In this document: positions 43,354 to 55,370 of the stretch, one piece after another
Layout of the letters: every line of letters begins with the position of its first letter
Position numbering within the stretch: the first letter of the stretch is position 1
Assembly (NCBI GenBank): GCA_002270565.1
Contig: NQMI01000032.1
Span: forward strand, 311,320 to 375,319
DNA length: 64,000 nucleotides
From: Stenocarpella maydis
Lineage: Eukaryota > Ascomycota > Sordariomycetes > Diaporthales > Diaporthaceae
Direction of reading: 5' to 3'
Notes under the pieces: generated by a model
What the model was told of the DNA's origin: nothing
The model's database searches: none
Seen by the model: the letters and a program-made list of their open reading frames with translations, nothing else
Position numbers and translations under genes: made by a program

Positions 43354-45960
43354 ATGCAATACCAACTAGATCTTCTCACAATCAATTATTCTACCATCAA
43401 AAATACATCTTCATCCATTAGAATTGAATTTGCTAGTGTTGCAGCAATAGCGCAAGTCCCTAACTATACCCACCTTAAGGCATAGTAGCAGACGGATTAT
43501 TATAACTAGAACGCCTATATCACTACTACAAACAGCCGCCAACCAGCACTTTCTAGCCCTTCTCCCTTCCTGAAAATTTTCCACAATGGATACAACACCT
43601 ATACCAACCTTAAGGCTGAATTAAACGTTGCTACGAAGTCTGCTAGCTTCCTAACAGCAATTTAGAAGTTAGGGCCTAACTGGGTACATTTAGAATATTG
43701 CCACAGCAATCAGTAACCCTCAACTGCTACAACCAAGAACGCTACAATAATCAAAGCAGGCTATAGATAGAAAGCACTAGCCCATATATTAAAAGTAACA
43801 GAAGGCAAATGGAAGCTCATAATCTATAAGAGTATATATTATCACTATAGTCCTCAGGAGGTTGGCAAAGCCCAGCATAACTGGGCGAAGCTGATAGACT
43901 TACAGCATGAATTCCTCACTTATATCACCAAAGATCCCTCTATAGCGAAGCTAAAGAAGCTTAAATCAGCACTCCAACTGCAGTATCCAGATATATAATT
44001 GGGGCCCAATACGATGAAGAACTAGCTGGCAGATTAGCACAAGGAGGAGCAAGGAATCTACACCCCAACTCAAGCCTTACTAGATTAGCTTAAGAAGAAG
44101 GGATATTAGTATTGCTTTGCTATCAACGCTGAGAACAATATTACGGGCATCTTTTAGTATACAAACAAGCAGATATTATGAATCTAAGAGAATCACTTCA
44201 CATAGTGCCTCTCACTTGACTATATGTATGCAATAAATAATAAGAAGATGCTGTACTTCTAAGGCACTTGCGTAACCTACATAAGGAAGAACCTGCCCCT
44301 ATTCTAAGGCATTATCAATAGCGAGAAGGAACCCAACTTCTAATAGCTTCTTAAGCAAGCTTATAAGCTCCTTTACCATTACCAAGCCAACAATCCAACA
44401 CTTTATATAACCAACTACAATACCGCTCTAATCAACGCCCTTAGCTATAAATTCCCCCAAGCATATTACCAACTATATATCTTCCATATCAATGCAAACA
44501 TTACCCTAAATATTAAGAAGAAGTAGAAGAAGCTATAGGCAATGAGGGAAGAGGAGGACAAATTAGAGGATGAAGCTAGTAAGGTGGAAGACAAGGAATT
44601 ACTCAATGGTCCCGGGAGAAATAAGGCTATAATACCCATAAGGGTCCCTAATCTAAAGGATATCCCCTACACTCGCCAGGCTCTATTCAACCTGCTAAAG
44701 ATTATAGAGTTCTCAACTAATTATAAGATCTATAATACAGCTTAGTAGCGCCTTTAAGAGAAGTTTGTAGACCAGGCAGCAATCATTAACTATCTCCAGA
44801 CCTAGTATATTAATGAGGAAGAGAAGATTATCGCCAAATGGGTTGCATATAAGACTTACAAGACTCTCAACTTCAGCTTACATGCAACCTCCTCTATAAA
44901 GGCTACACACCAGAAGCTAAAGGTTTATTTTAGCCACAAAATAGGGAATATTCTCTACTGAATTCAGGCTGCTAACGAGATAATTAGTAATAGTTCTCAT
45001 GCCCTATATGCTGAGGAAGCTCGCTAGAAGACATACTCCTTAGAGAAGTTTAACAAGCAGAAGTAGCTTAGCGAGCTTCTACTTCAAGTCTTATAGGCAG
45101 CCCTTAACCTTCTCGCAACAATGAGAAGTTAAGCACTACGTATAGTTAAGAAGTAGATCCCATGGGGCGACTGCTTACCAATCACGTGTGATTGCCCCAT
45201 TTACACCCAATATAGCTTGCCCTGTGCAAACCGCCTCGCAGACAGGCATAACGCCAAGTTGCCCCTAAAGAAGGAGGATATTTATAAGTCTTATTGGCTG
45301 GATTGTAATCTCTCGCTCGGGAATCCTCTCCTTATAATCCACTCGCCTATAAAGGTTACTACTATAAAGGGAAGACCTCGCAATAAGAGTACATTTAGCG
45401 CATAAGAAGAAGGAATCCTTACCAACTATAGGAAGGCCATACTAGGCAAGAAGATAACCTCAATAATAACCAGTCTGGGTAGTAGGGCAGGCAATAAAAC
45501 GAGAGCGATAACGGCTTCCGTGTAACATGTTAACTCAGCATTTGAGTGGAATGACGAGACTCTCCAGTCCCTTAACCAGAAGGACTCCCATAGCAGGAAG
45601 AACCAGCAAGAAGTAGTCTAATGGGACAAGTAATTGGAGGCAGGGCTCACAAAGCCAGCCACTTATCAGCTTCCGAAGCAATAATCTGTAGCTGCAGCCT
45701 CACCAGCAGCAACAACTGCAACACCCGAGCTAGCAGCCAAGAAGCGCCATATGAGAGCTCGTGAGACAGTCAACCAGCTGCTATGGGTAGATCTAACTAT
45801 AGAGGACCTTATTAATAACGAGAAGGACACCCAGGAGGAGATTTAGGTGCTTGGATCGGTTAAGGAACGCCCCATCAGATGAAAAAAGAAGTAGTAAAAC
45901 ACTAGGGGAGAAGAAACAATAGGGGCAAGCGGAAGCAATAATAGTAGCATTTATATATAG
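43354..45960 (+). pseudogene. MULE transposase, inactivated by more than 30 in-frame stops
   Basis: One frame of about 869 codons from the ATG at 43354 to 45960. By my reading it carries more than 30 stops, nearly all TAG or TAA, and no frameshift. The MULE transposase core is recognisable as YNTALINALSYKFPQAYYQL followed by YIFHINANI, matching the D-x-ALI-x-AL-x-FP...H-x-N pattern of Mutator-family enzymes. Further on, the segment with LPCANRLADRH and LPLKKEDIYKSYWL matches the C-terminal zinc-finger-like region (GLPCAH...LP...IHPHW in relatives). The catalytic His is kept in the FHINANI block. With so many stops no full-length protein can be made. Confidence 0.88.
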
Positions 45961-46048
45961 TAATAGATGTGTAGTTAATAACTGTGTATTATTGATTTAT
46001 ATGGCGAATGGGTGGTGCAAAATAACGTTAGCACACAGGGGGTGCACT

Positions 46049-46094
46049 CATACCTGTATACCATCCGTTTCTTCCTATGCAAATATCCGATCTC
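46049..46094. repeat. MULE terminal inverted repeat, right
   Basis: Read on the minus strand it begins GAGATCGGATATTTGCATAG and ends CAGGTATG; 39/46 identical to the left repeat. Confidence 0.9.
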
Positions 46095-46102
46095 AAAAAT
46101 AA
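46095..46102. repeat. Target-site duplication, right (AAAAATAA)
   Basis: Identical to 43144-43151 on the other side of the element. Confidence 0.75.
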
Positions 46103-46534
46103 AAGAAATGATGGGCCTTCCACAATGATATTTAAAGGCCAAGCAACGGGCCAAGAAAACAAACAGCACGATATGTCACACAAACAGACGTGTCCAGGGG
46201 GCGCCGGTAATCAACAGGAGGCTGTGCAGGTGTAAATGTCCAGTCGGGTATAGGGAGTTATTGGGTCTGACGCAGCTTCACCTCAGGGCCCGGAAAATAC
46301 CCGAGCTCTGGCAAACAGTTCTGGAAATGCTGATATCATCAGATTCAACGAGGTACTTATAACGTCCCATGTTGCTGCTTTGCCCATTCAGAGTGACCTT
46401 GATCTAAAGCGCTCTCTAGCCATCTAAAAAGTCGCTGGGTACTGATTTCCCAAGCGGTCCTTTGCAGGACCCTTTTGACATGCCGGCAGTGCCTTATGGG
46501 AATGCTAATCGGAGCAGAAGCCATTGGTGCGACT
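46103..46534. other. Intergenic region between the MULE and scn1
   Basis: 3' flank of the scn1-like gene; no gene seen. The MULE therefore landed about 0.4 kb downstream of that gene. Confidence 0.55.
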
Positions 46535-47833
46535 TCAAGTAGCTGAGCCGAATATGAACTCGTGGTAATTCCTCCCGATCCTCTCCACACCCTCCCTCAG
46601 CCCCCACCCTTTGACCTCGCAGACCTTGCGGTACATGTCCTCGAGCGTCTTGTCCATCAGCCGGCCGGCAGTGTGGAGATCGCTCTCGACCAGGATCCTG
46701 TCATCAGGGCAGGCGCGGATGACCTCGTCAGCGAGGTGCTTCTTCCTGTCGCGCTCGTGGCCGCCGTTGGAGTAGTTGATGCAGATGCTGAAGGAGAAGA
46801 AGATCTTGGCCGGGCAAGCCCGGTCGTTGGTGTACTGCCTCATGACGTCGAGGGGTCCGGTGAAGGAGTGCAGGCAGATCCGGGGCGGGTACGGCTTGGG
46901 CCTGTACTGCTTCCCCGCCCTGGGCTTTGTGCCGCGTCCTTCATCATCACACCCCTCCTCGTCCTCGTCCTCAGAAGACGACGAAAAGTCCTCGCTGACG
47001 CCCTTCGCTATATTTTTCCTCTCCCTGTTTGTGACAACCGCCTTCTCGTGGCTCTTCCACGTTGATTTTATGGCGCCGTACAACGCGCCGTGTGCCTGTA
47101 CGCCGTGTACGCTCACGGGCCGCCGCATCTGCCCGGCGAGGTTGAGCTGGGCTCTCAGGATGCGGATCTGGTGGTCCATGTCCACGCGGTAGGGTGACAA
47201 CCGCTCCCCATTACGCCGGCCTGGGGTCATACTGGCCTCCGGGTCGGACACAAACACGCCATGATCGGGGAGGCGGCATGCCTTGTCGATGCCGACCTCG
47301 CCTACGAGGGCGAGTGGGTGGGCCTCGAGGTACTCCCGCGTCTGTGACAGCAGGCCAGACAGTGACTGGGGCGTGGGGAGCTGGTCTATGAAGCTCTCGT
47401 TATCTTTGCTCTTGGGGGAGGGCGTGAGGACCGCGTTGTAGTGCCGTATTTTCTCACTGGCCGGGTCGGCGGACGCCGGATCATAGGTGGCCTGGTCCTT
47501 GGGTGCAATATCGTCATAGAGCTGGTGAGAGAACCAGGGGTGCCACCCAAACGCCGGTATGATCTTGTCCGTGAAACGGGCGGGATCCCGGCCGTCGGCG
47601 GCGGGACTAGAGGCGATAGCCTGACGACTTTTGAGGCCGTGCTGGTCCGCCACCTGTGCGACCAGGTCTTGGTCCTGGGAGCGCGTGGCCATAACGGTCA
47701 GGACCCGGGCCTTCATGACGTCTGATATGGACGGGATCGAGCCCATGGTGTCTGTGGGATGGCAGTGGGCGTCAAAAATGCCAAGCTCCCAGGGGAGCGG
47801 TTCCGTCTCGCTCCCGGCCGGTTTGTCGCCCAT
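46535..47833 (-). CDS. scn1: TatD-family metal-dependent hydrolase, Scn1-like
   Basis: Single-exon protein of 432 residues starting at the ATG at 47833. It follows the TatD layout: metal-binding FDAHCHPTD near the N-terminus, AFGWHPWF, VGEVGIDK with the metal-ligand Glu, PVSVHGVQAHG, ICLHSFTGP and near the end ILVESDLHTAG with the last metal-binding Asp. The order and the long inserts match fungal proteins related to fission yeast Scn1, a Cut9-interacting protein linked to the anaphase-promoting complex. An acidic insert (SSSSEDEDEEGCDDEGRG) sits near 295-315. TatD enzymes are DNA 3'-5' exonucleases in bacteria and yeast; the activity here is inferred. The MULE is inserted just downstream. 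Confidence 0.85.
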   Translation of the reverse strand: MGDKPAGSETEPLPWELGIFDAHCHPTDTMGSIPSISDVMKARVLTVMATRSQDQDLVAQVADQHGLKSRQAIASSPAADGRDPARFTDKIIPAFGWHPWFSHQLYDDIAPKDQATYDPASADPASEKIRHYNAVLTPSPKSKDNESFIDQLPTPQSLSGLLSQTREYLEAHPLALVGEVGIDKACRLPDHGVFVSDPEASMTPGRRNGERLSPYRVDMDHQIRILRAQLNLAGQMRRPVSVHGVQAHGALYGAIKSTWKSHEKAVVTNRERKNIAKGVSEDFSSSSEDEDEEGCDDEGRGTKPRAGKQYRPKPYPPRICLHSFTGPLDVMRQYTNDRACPAKIFFSFSICINYSNGGHERDRKKHLADEVIRACPDDRILVESDLHTAGRLMDKTLEDMYRKVCEVKGWGLREGVERIGRNYHEFIFGSAT

Positions 47834-49019
47834 GTTGGATGGACCAAGCGGCTGCTAACAAAGATGCGGTGATGTGCGAGAAATGAGTGACATGTGGTTG
47901 GTATGATGTAAGTGGGAGATGGCGCTGGCGTGCTGTGGTTGCGCGTCAGGCGAGATCGGAAGTCGGCCCTGTAGGGTTGGGCGAGGAGAGGTGCTGAAGT
48001 ACATTCCATCCAAGTGAGCAGATACGAGTGTCATGTCATGTAATTAGTAGTCTGAGCATATATACTGCCCCGCTCTCTCGAATGGACCAGGGTCAAGTTG
48101 CGATCATGGCCACGAGTGTTTGCCGGCTATGCGCATCTGCGGGATACGGCATGACAGATGAGCCAATCCACACTGTAGGTACTCTCAAGAGCTCACATCC
48201 AGGTCAGGTCTACACTAGTCGGGACCCACCTCGCATGCTATCCGAGCGTGTGTAGAAGAAAGCAGTTGTTGTCGATCCAGGGTCCAATCCACGGCCACAG
48301 ACCCGAGCGCCCAGACAGCCGCGTGCCACAAGACGCCAATGCAGTAGTGTCGCGCCTGGGCTGGTCCGATTCGACAGCTCATGCATGCCAGCCGGAATCT
48401 CAGGGCAGGTTTGGTAGTGTGTGTGCGAGAGTGTGCTGGCGGTTTATGTGAGGGGCAAAGGTACTTGAGCAAGCAGGCAGTTTGGTGACAAGTTATAGTG
48501 TACACTAGCTGACTAGCTCTAGTGTACATGCCCCAGATGCAACGCGCCATGCCCGAGCCGGCCAATTGCATGCCCCTGCACAGCCTGCTGCAGTGGCCTT
48601 CACATGTTTGCGGCCGTATCAACGCGCCATCCCCCAGCATCCTCAACTGCCCGGATCGTGGGGAACCCTGCTTCTTGTGCTCAGACCTCCACACGCTACG
48701 CTACCTGGCCCCCCTAAAGTCCACACCTGCGTGGCCTACCATCATCTTATCTGTGTAGCTTCCCTCTCCTCTGCTGCTGCTCCTCCTCCGCAGTCTTGTC
48801 ACTCTCTACCAGACGGCGTCTCCCCTCTAGTCAGGGACTGCAGAAACATCCCACACGAAAAGAGCCGCATCCCACGAGCTCAACGCCAATTCTTCCCGCC
48901 ATGTGAAACAACACCCCACACTCATACACACACGTTACGCGCATCCCACCAAGCCCCGCAAGCCACACGCCCTCCACGAGCAACCACGAGGGGGAAAAAA
49001 CATCGCCCCCCACCCCAAA
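47834..49019. promoter_or_regulatory. Divergent intergenic region, scn1 / membrane orphan
   Basis: About 1.2 kb between divergent start codons. The part close to 49019 is C/A-rich and pyrimidine-rich, like a fungal 5' leader. No gene seen. Confidence 0.45.
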
Positions 49020-49490
49020 ATGGCAATCATCAACCCCGTCTACGCACTCATCGTGCCCTTCCTCTTCGTCTTCACAATACCCCTGGCCATCTTCGCCGGC
49101 ATCACAACAACCCTCGCATTCTCCGTCCTCATGTTCCGCGTCGCAGTCGTCTACGTCGACATAGCAGTGAACATGATACCGCAGTACCTGACCGGCCGCC
49201 GCGCCTACGCCTTCCCCAGGGGCTACGCCAGCTCCCTCCTATCAGCCACCGACGCCCCGCCGCCCAACATGCCGCCCTCCCCGGCCGCCAGCGGCACCAG
49301 CTCCCCGCCCACGAGCAGGCGCCACCACCGGAGGCGGCGCACCAGCGGCGCGAGCCTGCACTCGCTCGGGTCTGCTACCCCCGTCGACGATTACGGGAGT
49401 AAGCGCAATTCCTTCATGATGATCCCATCTATCGGCATGGACCGCGACTTCGAGGGCGTCGGCGGCTGGCGCCTGGGCGGCAGGAACCCG

Positions 49491-49524
<34 letters not shown>

Positions 49525-49886
49525 CCTGGACCCACATCAACTCCCGCCTCGAGCTGCCCCTCGACCACCAGAGGAAGCACCACCAGCGCTCGCCCTCGGG
49601 CGGCGGCGCCACGACCCCCGGCGGCGGCAGCGCCGGCGACTTCCTGATGATGAAGAGCCCCGCCTCGGCGAGGGCTCAGGACCGGTCCCCCGAGCAGGGG
49701 GGCGGGAGGAGGGGCAGGGACAGGAAGGACAAGGACGGTGGCGCTGGCGGTGACAAGGCCGCCGATGGGCCTGTGGCCATGTCGCCAAATAGTTCGAGGG
49801 TGAGGACACCCATGAATATTATGCCGCCGCCCCTGACCACATTGACCGAGGGTGACGGATACTTCCCACGGCAGCCCAGAATCTGA
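49020..49886 (+). CDS. Orphan membrane protein with long hydrophilic tail
   Basis: Intronless frame of 288 residues from the ATG at 49020 (context AAAATGGC); the frame is open further upstream without membrane-protein character. The N-terminus MAIINPVYALIVPFLFVFTI continues into a hydrophobic stretch covering about 5-55, enough for two membrane helices. After IPQYLTGRRAYAFPRGYASS the chain turns hydrophilic and disordered: a His/Arg-rich block, a run of eight Asp at 161-168, and Gly/Ser/Pro-rich sequence. I do not know the family. A tail-exposed membrane protein of ER or plasma membrane is the simplest reading. The (GAC)8 tract at 49500-49523 encodes the Asp run and may vary in length. Confidence 0.65.
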
Positions 49887-50359
49887 AAATGGGTCGTCTC
49901 ATCTCCTACTGTCGGCAGGATATTTCTCTAACCCTTGTATCCGCGTGTTTCCGAAAATATCAAGCGTGAAAAGGACGGCGTTGGTCAAAAGGTAATGGAA
50001 GGAAAGCATGGGAAGGTATCGGATGGCAAGGAAACGGTCGAGGCAATTAATGCCTGGGTTTCTTGGGTTATGGAGTATGCGATGCATTGTAACGAACTGG
50101 CTGGGAGGCATACTTGCCACGACTGCTTTCTTATTTAAACCAGCGCACGGCGGCGGCACGCGATATCATGATTGAACACCACAAGCTATTCTCCATGTGC
50201 TGTCCAAGTCTTGGTCATCAAGTGGCATAAATAACCCCTAACCCAGCCAAAGTAGTAGCCACTGCCTCTATCCTGAACGCCTAACCTCCAATGACCAGAT
50301 TCTCGACCCAAAATAGCAGAAGCGTCCCGCCTCCATCATACAAAACAGTACCGCCCCCC
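49887..50359. other. Convergent 3' flanks
   Basis: Between the membrane orphan and spc24; no gene seen. Confidence 0.55.
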
Positions 50360-51037
50360 TCACAACGTCTGCCAGAAGTAATTGGCATAGAAGAACCTCG
50401 AGAACTTCTTGTCAAGGTTGACAACATGCACGTCCCCCTTGCGGTCGTTCCTCACCACCGCGCGCGTAAACTCCCCGTCCCGCTCATCCCGCTCGACGTC
50501 GATCCCCAGGCTCCGGTAGACCCTCAGCCGCAGCAGCACCTCGTCCTCGACCGTGTCCCTCCCCTCGCCGCCGCCGTCCCCGGCCCCGCCCTCCACCCCC
50601 TGCAGCTCCAGCTCCTGCAGCCGCGCCCCCAGGTCCGCCAGCCGGCCCGCCAGGCGCTCCGTCTCCATCTCGAGGTCCGACGCCGCCTTGGCCGTGCGGA
50701 ACTTCTGCGTGTCGAGGCGAGAGATCTCGGAGGCGTGCTCAGAGGGCGAGTGCGACGACACCAGCTCCGCGTGCTGCGCCTGCAGGGTGCTGAGCTGCCG
50801 CGAGAGCTTCTTGAGCGCGGCGTCGGCCTCCTGGCGCTGGAGGTCGCGCGCCTGTTGGAGGGTTGAGAGGGAGTCGTTGATGCGCGCGACGGCGATCTTG
50901 TCCGGGGCGATGTTGAAGTTTTGGATTGTGTGGTGGATGAGCTGTTTGGGTTGGCTGTTAGTGTGGTTGTTGTTGTTGATGTTTTGTTTCGGCGGGGGCT
51001 TGTTCTTACGGTTGCTGGATCCTCTTCGAGAAGCATC
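50360..51037 (-). CDS. spc24: Kinetochore protein Spc24 (NDC80 complex)
   Basis: Subunit of the NDC80 complex that joins the outer kinetochore to the inner one through its globular C-terminal head. Two exons, 51011-51037 and 50360-50941, with a 69-nt intron (donor GTAAGA), giving 202 residues. Exon 1 encodes only MLLEEDPAT; exon 2 continues [16 protein letters not shown] long coiled coil spans about 30-130. The C-terminal head has [17 protein letters not shown] and ends in the highly conserved [14 protein letters not shown]. Together with dad4 this puts two kinetochore genes in the window, on different complexes and 40 kb apart, so probably by chance. It is divergent from fis1. Confidence 0.92.
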   Translation of the reverse strand, partial: DASRRGSSNRKNKPPPKQNINNNNHTNSQPKQLIHHTIQNFNIAPDKIAVARINDSLSTLQQARDLQRQEADAALKKLSRQLSTLQAQHAELVSSHSPSEHASEISRLDTQKFRTAKAASDLEMETERLAGRLADLGARLQELELQGVEGGAGDGGGEGRDTVEDEVLLRLRVYRSLGIDVERDERDGEFTRAVVRNDRKGDVHVVNLDKKFSRFFYANYFWQTL

Positions 51038-51569
51038 CTGACTGATAGGATCAAGCTGGTGTCTAGAGTTTTATTGATATTGTGAGGCTGTGAGATGGGT
51101 TGGATTCGCTTGTAGGTCTGGTGGGTTGAAGGTGCTGAAGAGGTCGAAGATTCAAGAATGCAATGCCGAGCTGGAGAGGTCCTGCAAGGGTCTGGATTCC
51201 AAACAAACCTTTGGGTGTTTGGGGTCACAGCTCATCACCGGGACGATGGGCGGCTGGCTTATCTTATCGGGGCTGGGCGGACATGGACCCCTGCTGACCT
51301 TCGTCATCGGGAGCCCGAGCTTCTGGCCACTGCAGGGGGCAGTCAGAACTCCGCCGAATGATGGGCATCTGATCAATACATTCGATTCGCCATCCCGACG
51401 ACGCCTTTTATTTACACGGACCCGACCAGCCTACAAATCCTATCCGACGACAACCTAGGACCACCTACATACCTACGATCCAACCCAACACACCGCTCCG
51501 TCCCTCCAATACACTGAAAACCCCTTGATCAAATCATACCACAACCCCCCCTGAGGGCACACGCCAACG
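51038..51569. promoter_or_regulatory. Bidirectional promoter, spc24 / fis1
   Basis: The 532 bp between the two start codons; no specific element identified. Confidence 0.45.
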
Positions 51570-52246
51570 ATGGGCTCAAATTTGCCGTGTAAGTCAGGAG
51601 ATCCAATACTCCCTGGACACCCTGCACTGCTCTACAGTCTTGCTGACAGCCAGCGCAGTCGCCGTCGACGCCGAGTCGCCCCTCAACCCAGCAGAGCTCC
51701 AGGTCCTGCGCGCACAATATGAGAAGGAGGGCGAGCTGGTCGGCGTGCAGACAAAGTTCAACTACGCGTGGGTAAGTTGGTCAGGCCGCCCCTCCGGTCC
51801 CGATCCTCGCCCCCATCACCGTTCATTCACTCCGGGGCCCCCGGTCCCGCCCCGGCCCAGTTACTTCCACCACTTACTGGCCACTCACTCACTCCGGCTT
51901 GCTCCAACAACAGGGCCTCGTAAAATCCAACCGCCGCGACGACCAGCAGCTCGGCGTGATGCTCCTCTCCGAGATCTTCCGCACCTCGCCCGAGCGCCGC
52001 CGCGAGTGCCTCTTCTACCTGGCCCTAGGAAACTTCAAGCTGGGCAACTACGCCGACGCTCGCCGCTACAATGACCTCCTGCTGCAGAAGGAGCCCGCAA
52101 ACATGCAGGCCAACGACCTCAGCCAGCTCATCGACGACAAGGTCGCCAGGGAGGGCCTCATGGGCGTCGCCATCGTCAGCGGGCTCGCTGTCGCCGCGGG
52201 TGTCGTGGGAGGCGTGCTGTTTAGGAACCTGGGGAGGAAGAGGTAG
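51570..52246 (+). CDS. fis1: Mitochondrial fission protein Fis1
   Basis: Tail-anchored outer-membrane protein of mitochondria and peroxisomes that recruits the fission machinery. Three exons, 51570-51588, 51659-51771 and 51914-52246, total 154 residues (yeast 155). The chain reads [20 protein letters not shown], then a two-TPR bundle with [20 protein letters not shown] and [20 protein letters not shown], then [11 protein letters not shown] hydrophobic anchor ([20 protein letters not shown]) is followed by RNLGRKR, the short basic tail that sends it to mitochondria. Donors are GTAAGT in both introns. The W-G join across intron 2 restores the conserved FNYAWGL. Confidence 0.96.
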
Positions 52247-54514
52247 AAGGCAGAAATGGACATGAGGGATGATGAGTGGGTGTGAGAGGGGGGAAAGTGC
52301 GGGTTTGGGGGGGGGGGGTTCGGGAGGTATGCAGGGGTTGTTGGGCCACACTTCCAATCTATATTTGTCGTGTTGAAGACGTGGTGGCAACGGGACTGAG
52401 AAGGATATACCATGAGGCCTGCATTTTGGTTACTTCCTTGCTGCCGCGGTTACCGAGTAAGTCTTTCTGTAATACCCGTGATGCCGTCCGCGCTGCTGCC
52501 TTCATGATCAGCCATGTCTATCGCGCCGCGCTGGTAGCCTCAAAATTCAGAGTCGCACCTGCTAGATACGGTACTGGCCAGGCAGTCGTGTGTAATCTAT
52601 CTCCTGGGTCAGGGGCAGCGCTGTAGTGGTGAGTTGGGCCCTCATCTACACGGTAACGCCCCCCCTGGCCAGCTACAGCTAGTAGTCACAACTGCCTTTA
52701 TGTCTCAGGCTTAATTTAATTTACGCTACTGTACGTGAGTTGCACCCTGGTCTTGTATAATTTGTTAGGATATATAGCCGTGCCGTCATGACCATCGGAA
52801 TTCAGAGGTACCACAAAGTATCAGCTCCTCAAACAAAAGACTTCCCAGCAACCTGCCTCTCCAGTACTCTCGCCAAGGTCTTGGGCTTTCGTTTAACCAT
52901 ACTAAAAGCCAGATATTCTTCTGTAGAGGAGACACACAATCACTATAAAGTCTCTGTGCTAGGTCATAGTAGGACAATCACGTTGCCCGGCCCGTAGCCT
53001 GTGATTACGGCCAAAGATGCTGAGCCAGTTACCCGGGGCTATGTCTCAACCCAGTCGTGTTCCCTTTCTCCTCCATTCGCAGCCTAGACTAATACTATTT
53101 CACCCGGCCCGCCTGCCATCACCTTGTCCCTCAGCTCCCTGTCCATGGCTTGAGGCAAAATCAGCGGTCCAACCATATAGGCTACAGGGAAAATAGATGC
53201 ACACACGCCCCTGAGCGTAGGTTGAGGCCACATATAGTGGCTTCCTGGGTTCAACAAACCAGCCCAAAGCGTCACCTCCCTGCTCAACCGGTCGGAGCAG
53301 AAGAGGGCATGAAACACCAGATAACCAGCGCCACGGCGTCCTCGGTCTCAGCAGCTGCACCGGCAAATGCCAAACCTCCAGGATTTCACAGTTCTCTCTT
53401 CGCCTCGCACAGAACAGCACTTGGTTCCTATTTCCAGAGGGCTGTCCATAACCAATACGAGGCTGTTGGACAGAACCTTGTCTGTTTAATACAAAGTCCC
53501 CCAGCCAAGTTCAAGTGCTGCTAACCCAGCTTCGCCGTATGTCCTCTTCTCAGGTAGGCAACATCCTACCAAGCACGTGCAGGGGCATCAGTGGCATTCC
53601 ACTTCTCTTGCTCATGTCCGCTAGGCTTAGGCCTTGTCGGTGATATCAAAGGTTCTGCACCACTTTCTTCGATCTCTTGGAGCGAAACAGTGTAACTCGT
53701 TTGCGGTCAATGAGTCACTCTTCAGACGTTTTTTACTCCATATAGCTCAACCAGTATCCACATTTCGCATTCTGCAAACACGGAGCCGATTATTGGCGCT
53801 CAAACCCACATTCATCGTATTTGATATGAGCATGACCCCGTGCGTAATCCCCGTTTTGGGTCACTTCTGACGAATTCCCTTGAGCTTTTCGTCGAGGCTG
53901 CTTAATTTCGCTTGGATTGGTGTCTCATTTCGTCTTGACCGTGGATCGTCACTTAGTATTCACCTTGCAGAGGATCAACGCATTTGACGGAACAGATGAT
54001 TCTAGAACGCGCAAGGATGTGTTGATAACTAGTGCTCCAAACTATTGATGTCGTGTCACCTGTCCTTTGTTTTGTACGAACGATAGCGAGGGAGGGATTA
54101 TGAGCCTTGGTTAGGCCTTGGACCAAGACCCGTTGTGATACACCTGGCCATTTGTCAGAGAAGTTCTGGAGTTATAGGCGGATCCCGCCCAGTGACGGGG
54201 TAGACCCGTCATTGCTTGATCTTTTGGTCTGTTAGTATAGTGCCCACGGCGAGTTATTTACTCCCTGACACCATTCCAGGGCTGAAATGCTACAGTGAGC
54301 AAACCGCTCAGTTCTGATCTTCCCAAGACACAATCTAGTAACCACCACTGGCACTGCTTACAAGCCATACTGTTCCATAGTGACAAAAAATCTTGAGAAG
54401 AGAGTCAATATTCCAGAAATAAATGTACAAGGTTTCCGTAGTTCCTTCCTGGTGATTATACCTCATGGAAGCTGCTAAGGTACAGACTTTATCAAGCCCC
54501 AAGATCCCGACGAC
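52247..54514. other. Gene-poor region right of fis1
   Basis: 2.3 kb without a supported gene. A minus-strand frame at 53100-53420 contains YFPCSLYGWTADF, faintly like an MFS transporter helix, but the flanks do not fit and I leave it uncalled. Confidence 0.5.
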
Positions 54515-55370
54515 GTGTGCCCTGTGCACTGCTCGAGACTGTGGCTCTTAACCACCGTTTTCAATATGGCTGCTATACTTCTTATTCTTCATTGCTGCCA
54601 TCGGGATATCAATCTATCGCAGGAAGTCATGCGGTTTCTATTTCGCTACATGGCTGGCGAGCAGCCATCCCCTCGAGCTGTGATCTGGTACAGCCACGGC
54701 CCTCGCATTAGTGGAGCTCTACGGATGGAGTTCCACCCCCTATGTTTTGGACGTGGATGTCTCCTCAAGCAGCACCAGCCCAAGTATAAGATACTGTGCC
54801 GTCGTTTCCAATCACTCGACGTGGGGATCAACATATCAGAACGGCGGAGATCGATTGTGTTGATTTCTCCGCTCCACGAAAAAGATAAAGCCGCTGAGAT
54901 TACAGGAGACTATGTGATCCTGAGGATCCTGGACGACCGCTGGGAGGAGGCCGAGTCAGCGGTTCCTCATGATCTCCACCTTTGCCAGCCTTGGACAAGT
55001 GTGGCCATGTTTCAGCAAGTACTATATAAAGAATTGGGGTGGTGGGCTGACAACTGGCACGAAGTCCTTCACACGATAGACGGATTGGTATCTTTTGGAG
55101 TAGGTCCAGCCTTATTCTATTCTACGAAATGAATATCTTTTTCCTCCTGAAACATTTGCAGTAAGTCTCCGCCTGTTAACAAAGGAATATATATCTGATG
55201 TCTTGGATACCAAATCCAGAGGCACAAGAAGCCCAGCAGATTATTGAAACGAATTGGGCGAAGACTCTTGCACAATTGCGCACTTTGACCAATAATATCG
55301 TGGACCGCGTAGAACGGAAAATCAACGAAGTTCAGAGTCTTAGAGACGGTATGAGTAAACAATTTCAATG
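54515..55370 (+). pseudogene. Truncated orphan gene, C-terminal coiled-coil type
   Basis: An open frame (54515-55132) of about 205 codons includes DYVILRILDDRWEEAESAV and LGWWADNWHEVLHTIDGL, a Trp-rich helical pattern known to me from the C-terminal region of large fungal hypothetical and CorA-like proteins. A second block in another frame (about 55204-55370) reads as a coiled coil, IVDRVERKINEVQSLRD, then meets GTATGA, a plausible donor. The downstream membrane helices expected after SLRDG in such proteins are absent. Instead an AT-rich patch begins at about 55430. I read this as a gene that lost its 3' end, but an unusual short gene is possible. Confidence 0.35.

Larger units (their letters stand above)
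43152..46094 (+). mobile_element. Complete, RIP-inactivated Mutator-like element (MULE)
   Basis: A 2943-bp DNA transposon with 46-bp terminal inverted repeats (43152-43197 and 46049-46094) and a perfect 8-bp flanking direct repeat AAAAATAA. The two repeats match at 39 of 46 positions, and all seven differences are transitions. The interior is markedly AT-rich and encodes one transposase reading frame full of TAG and TAA stops. MULEs normally make 8-11 bp duplications, so size and structure agree. The damage pattern (CAG, CAA or TGG turned into stops, no frameshift detected) is what RIP produces. The element is dead but structurally intact, and could still respond to a transposase supplied in trans if its ends are recognised. 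Confidence 0.9.

Noticed and set aside
43354..45960. TAG-rich frame as evidence for stop-codon reassignment or an odd virus-like gene
   Set aside because: Stops sit where CAG, CAA or TGG is expected in a MULE transposase, and neighbouring nuclear genes use normal stops; RIP explains it.
53084..53420. Minus-strand frame with YFPCSLYGWTADF as an MFS remnant
   Set aside because: Only about a dozen residues look MFS-like; the following segment does not match the expected helices.
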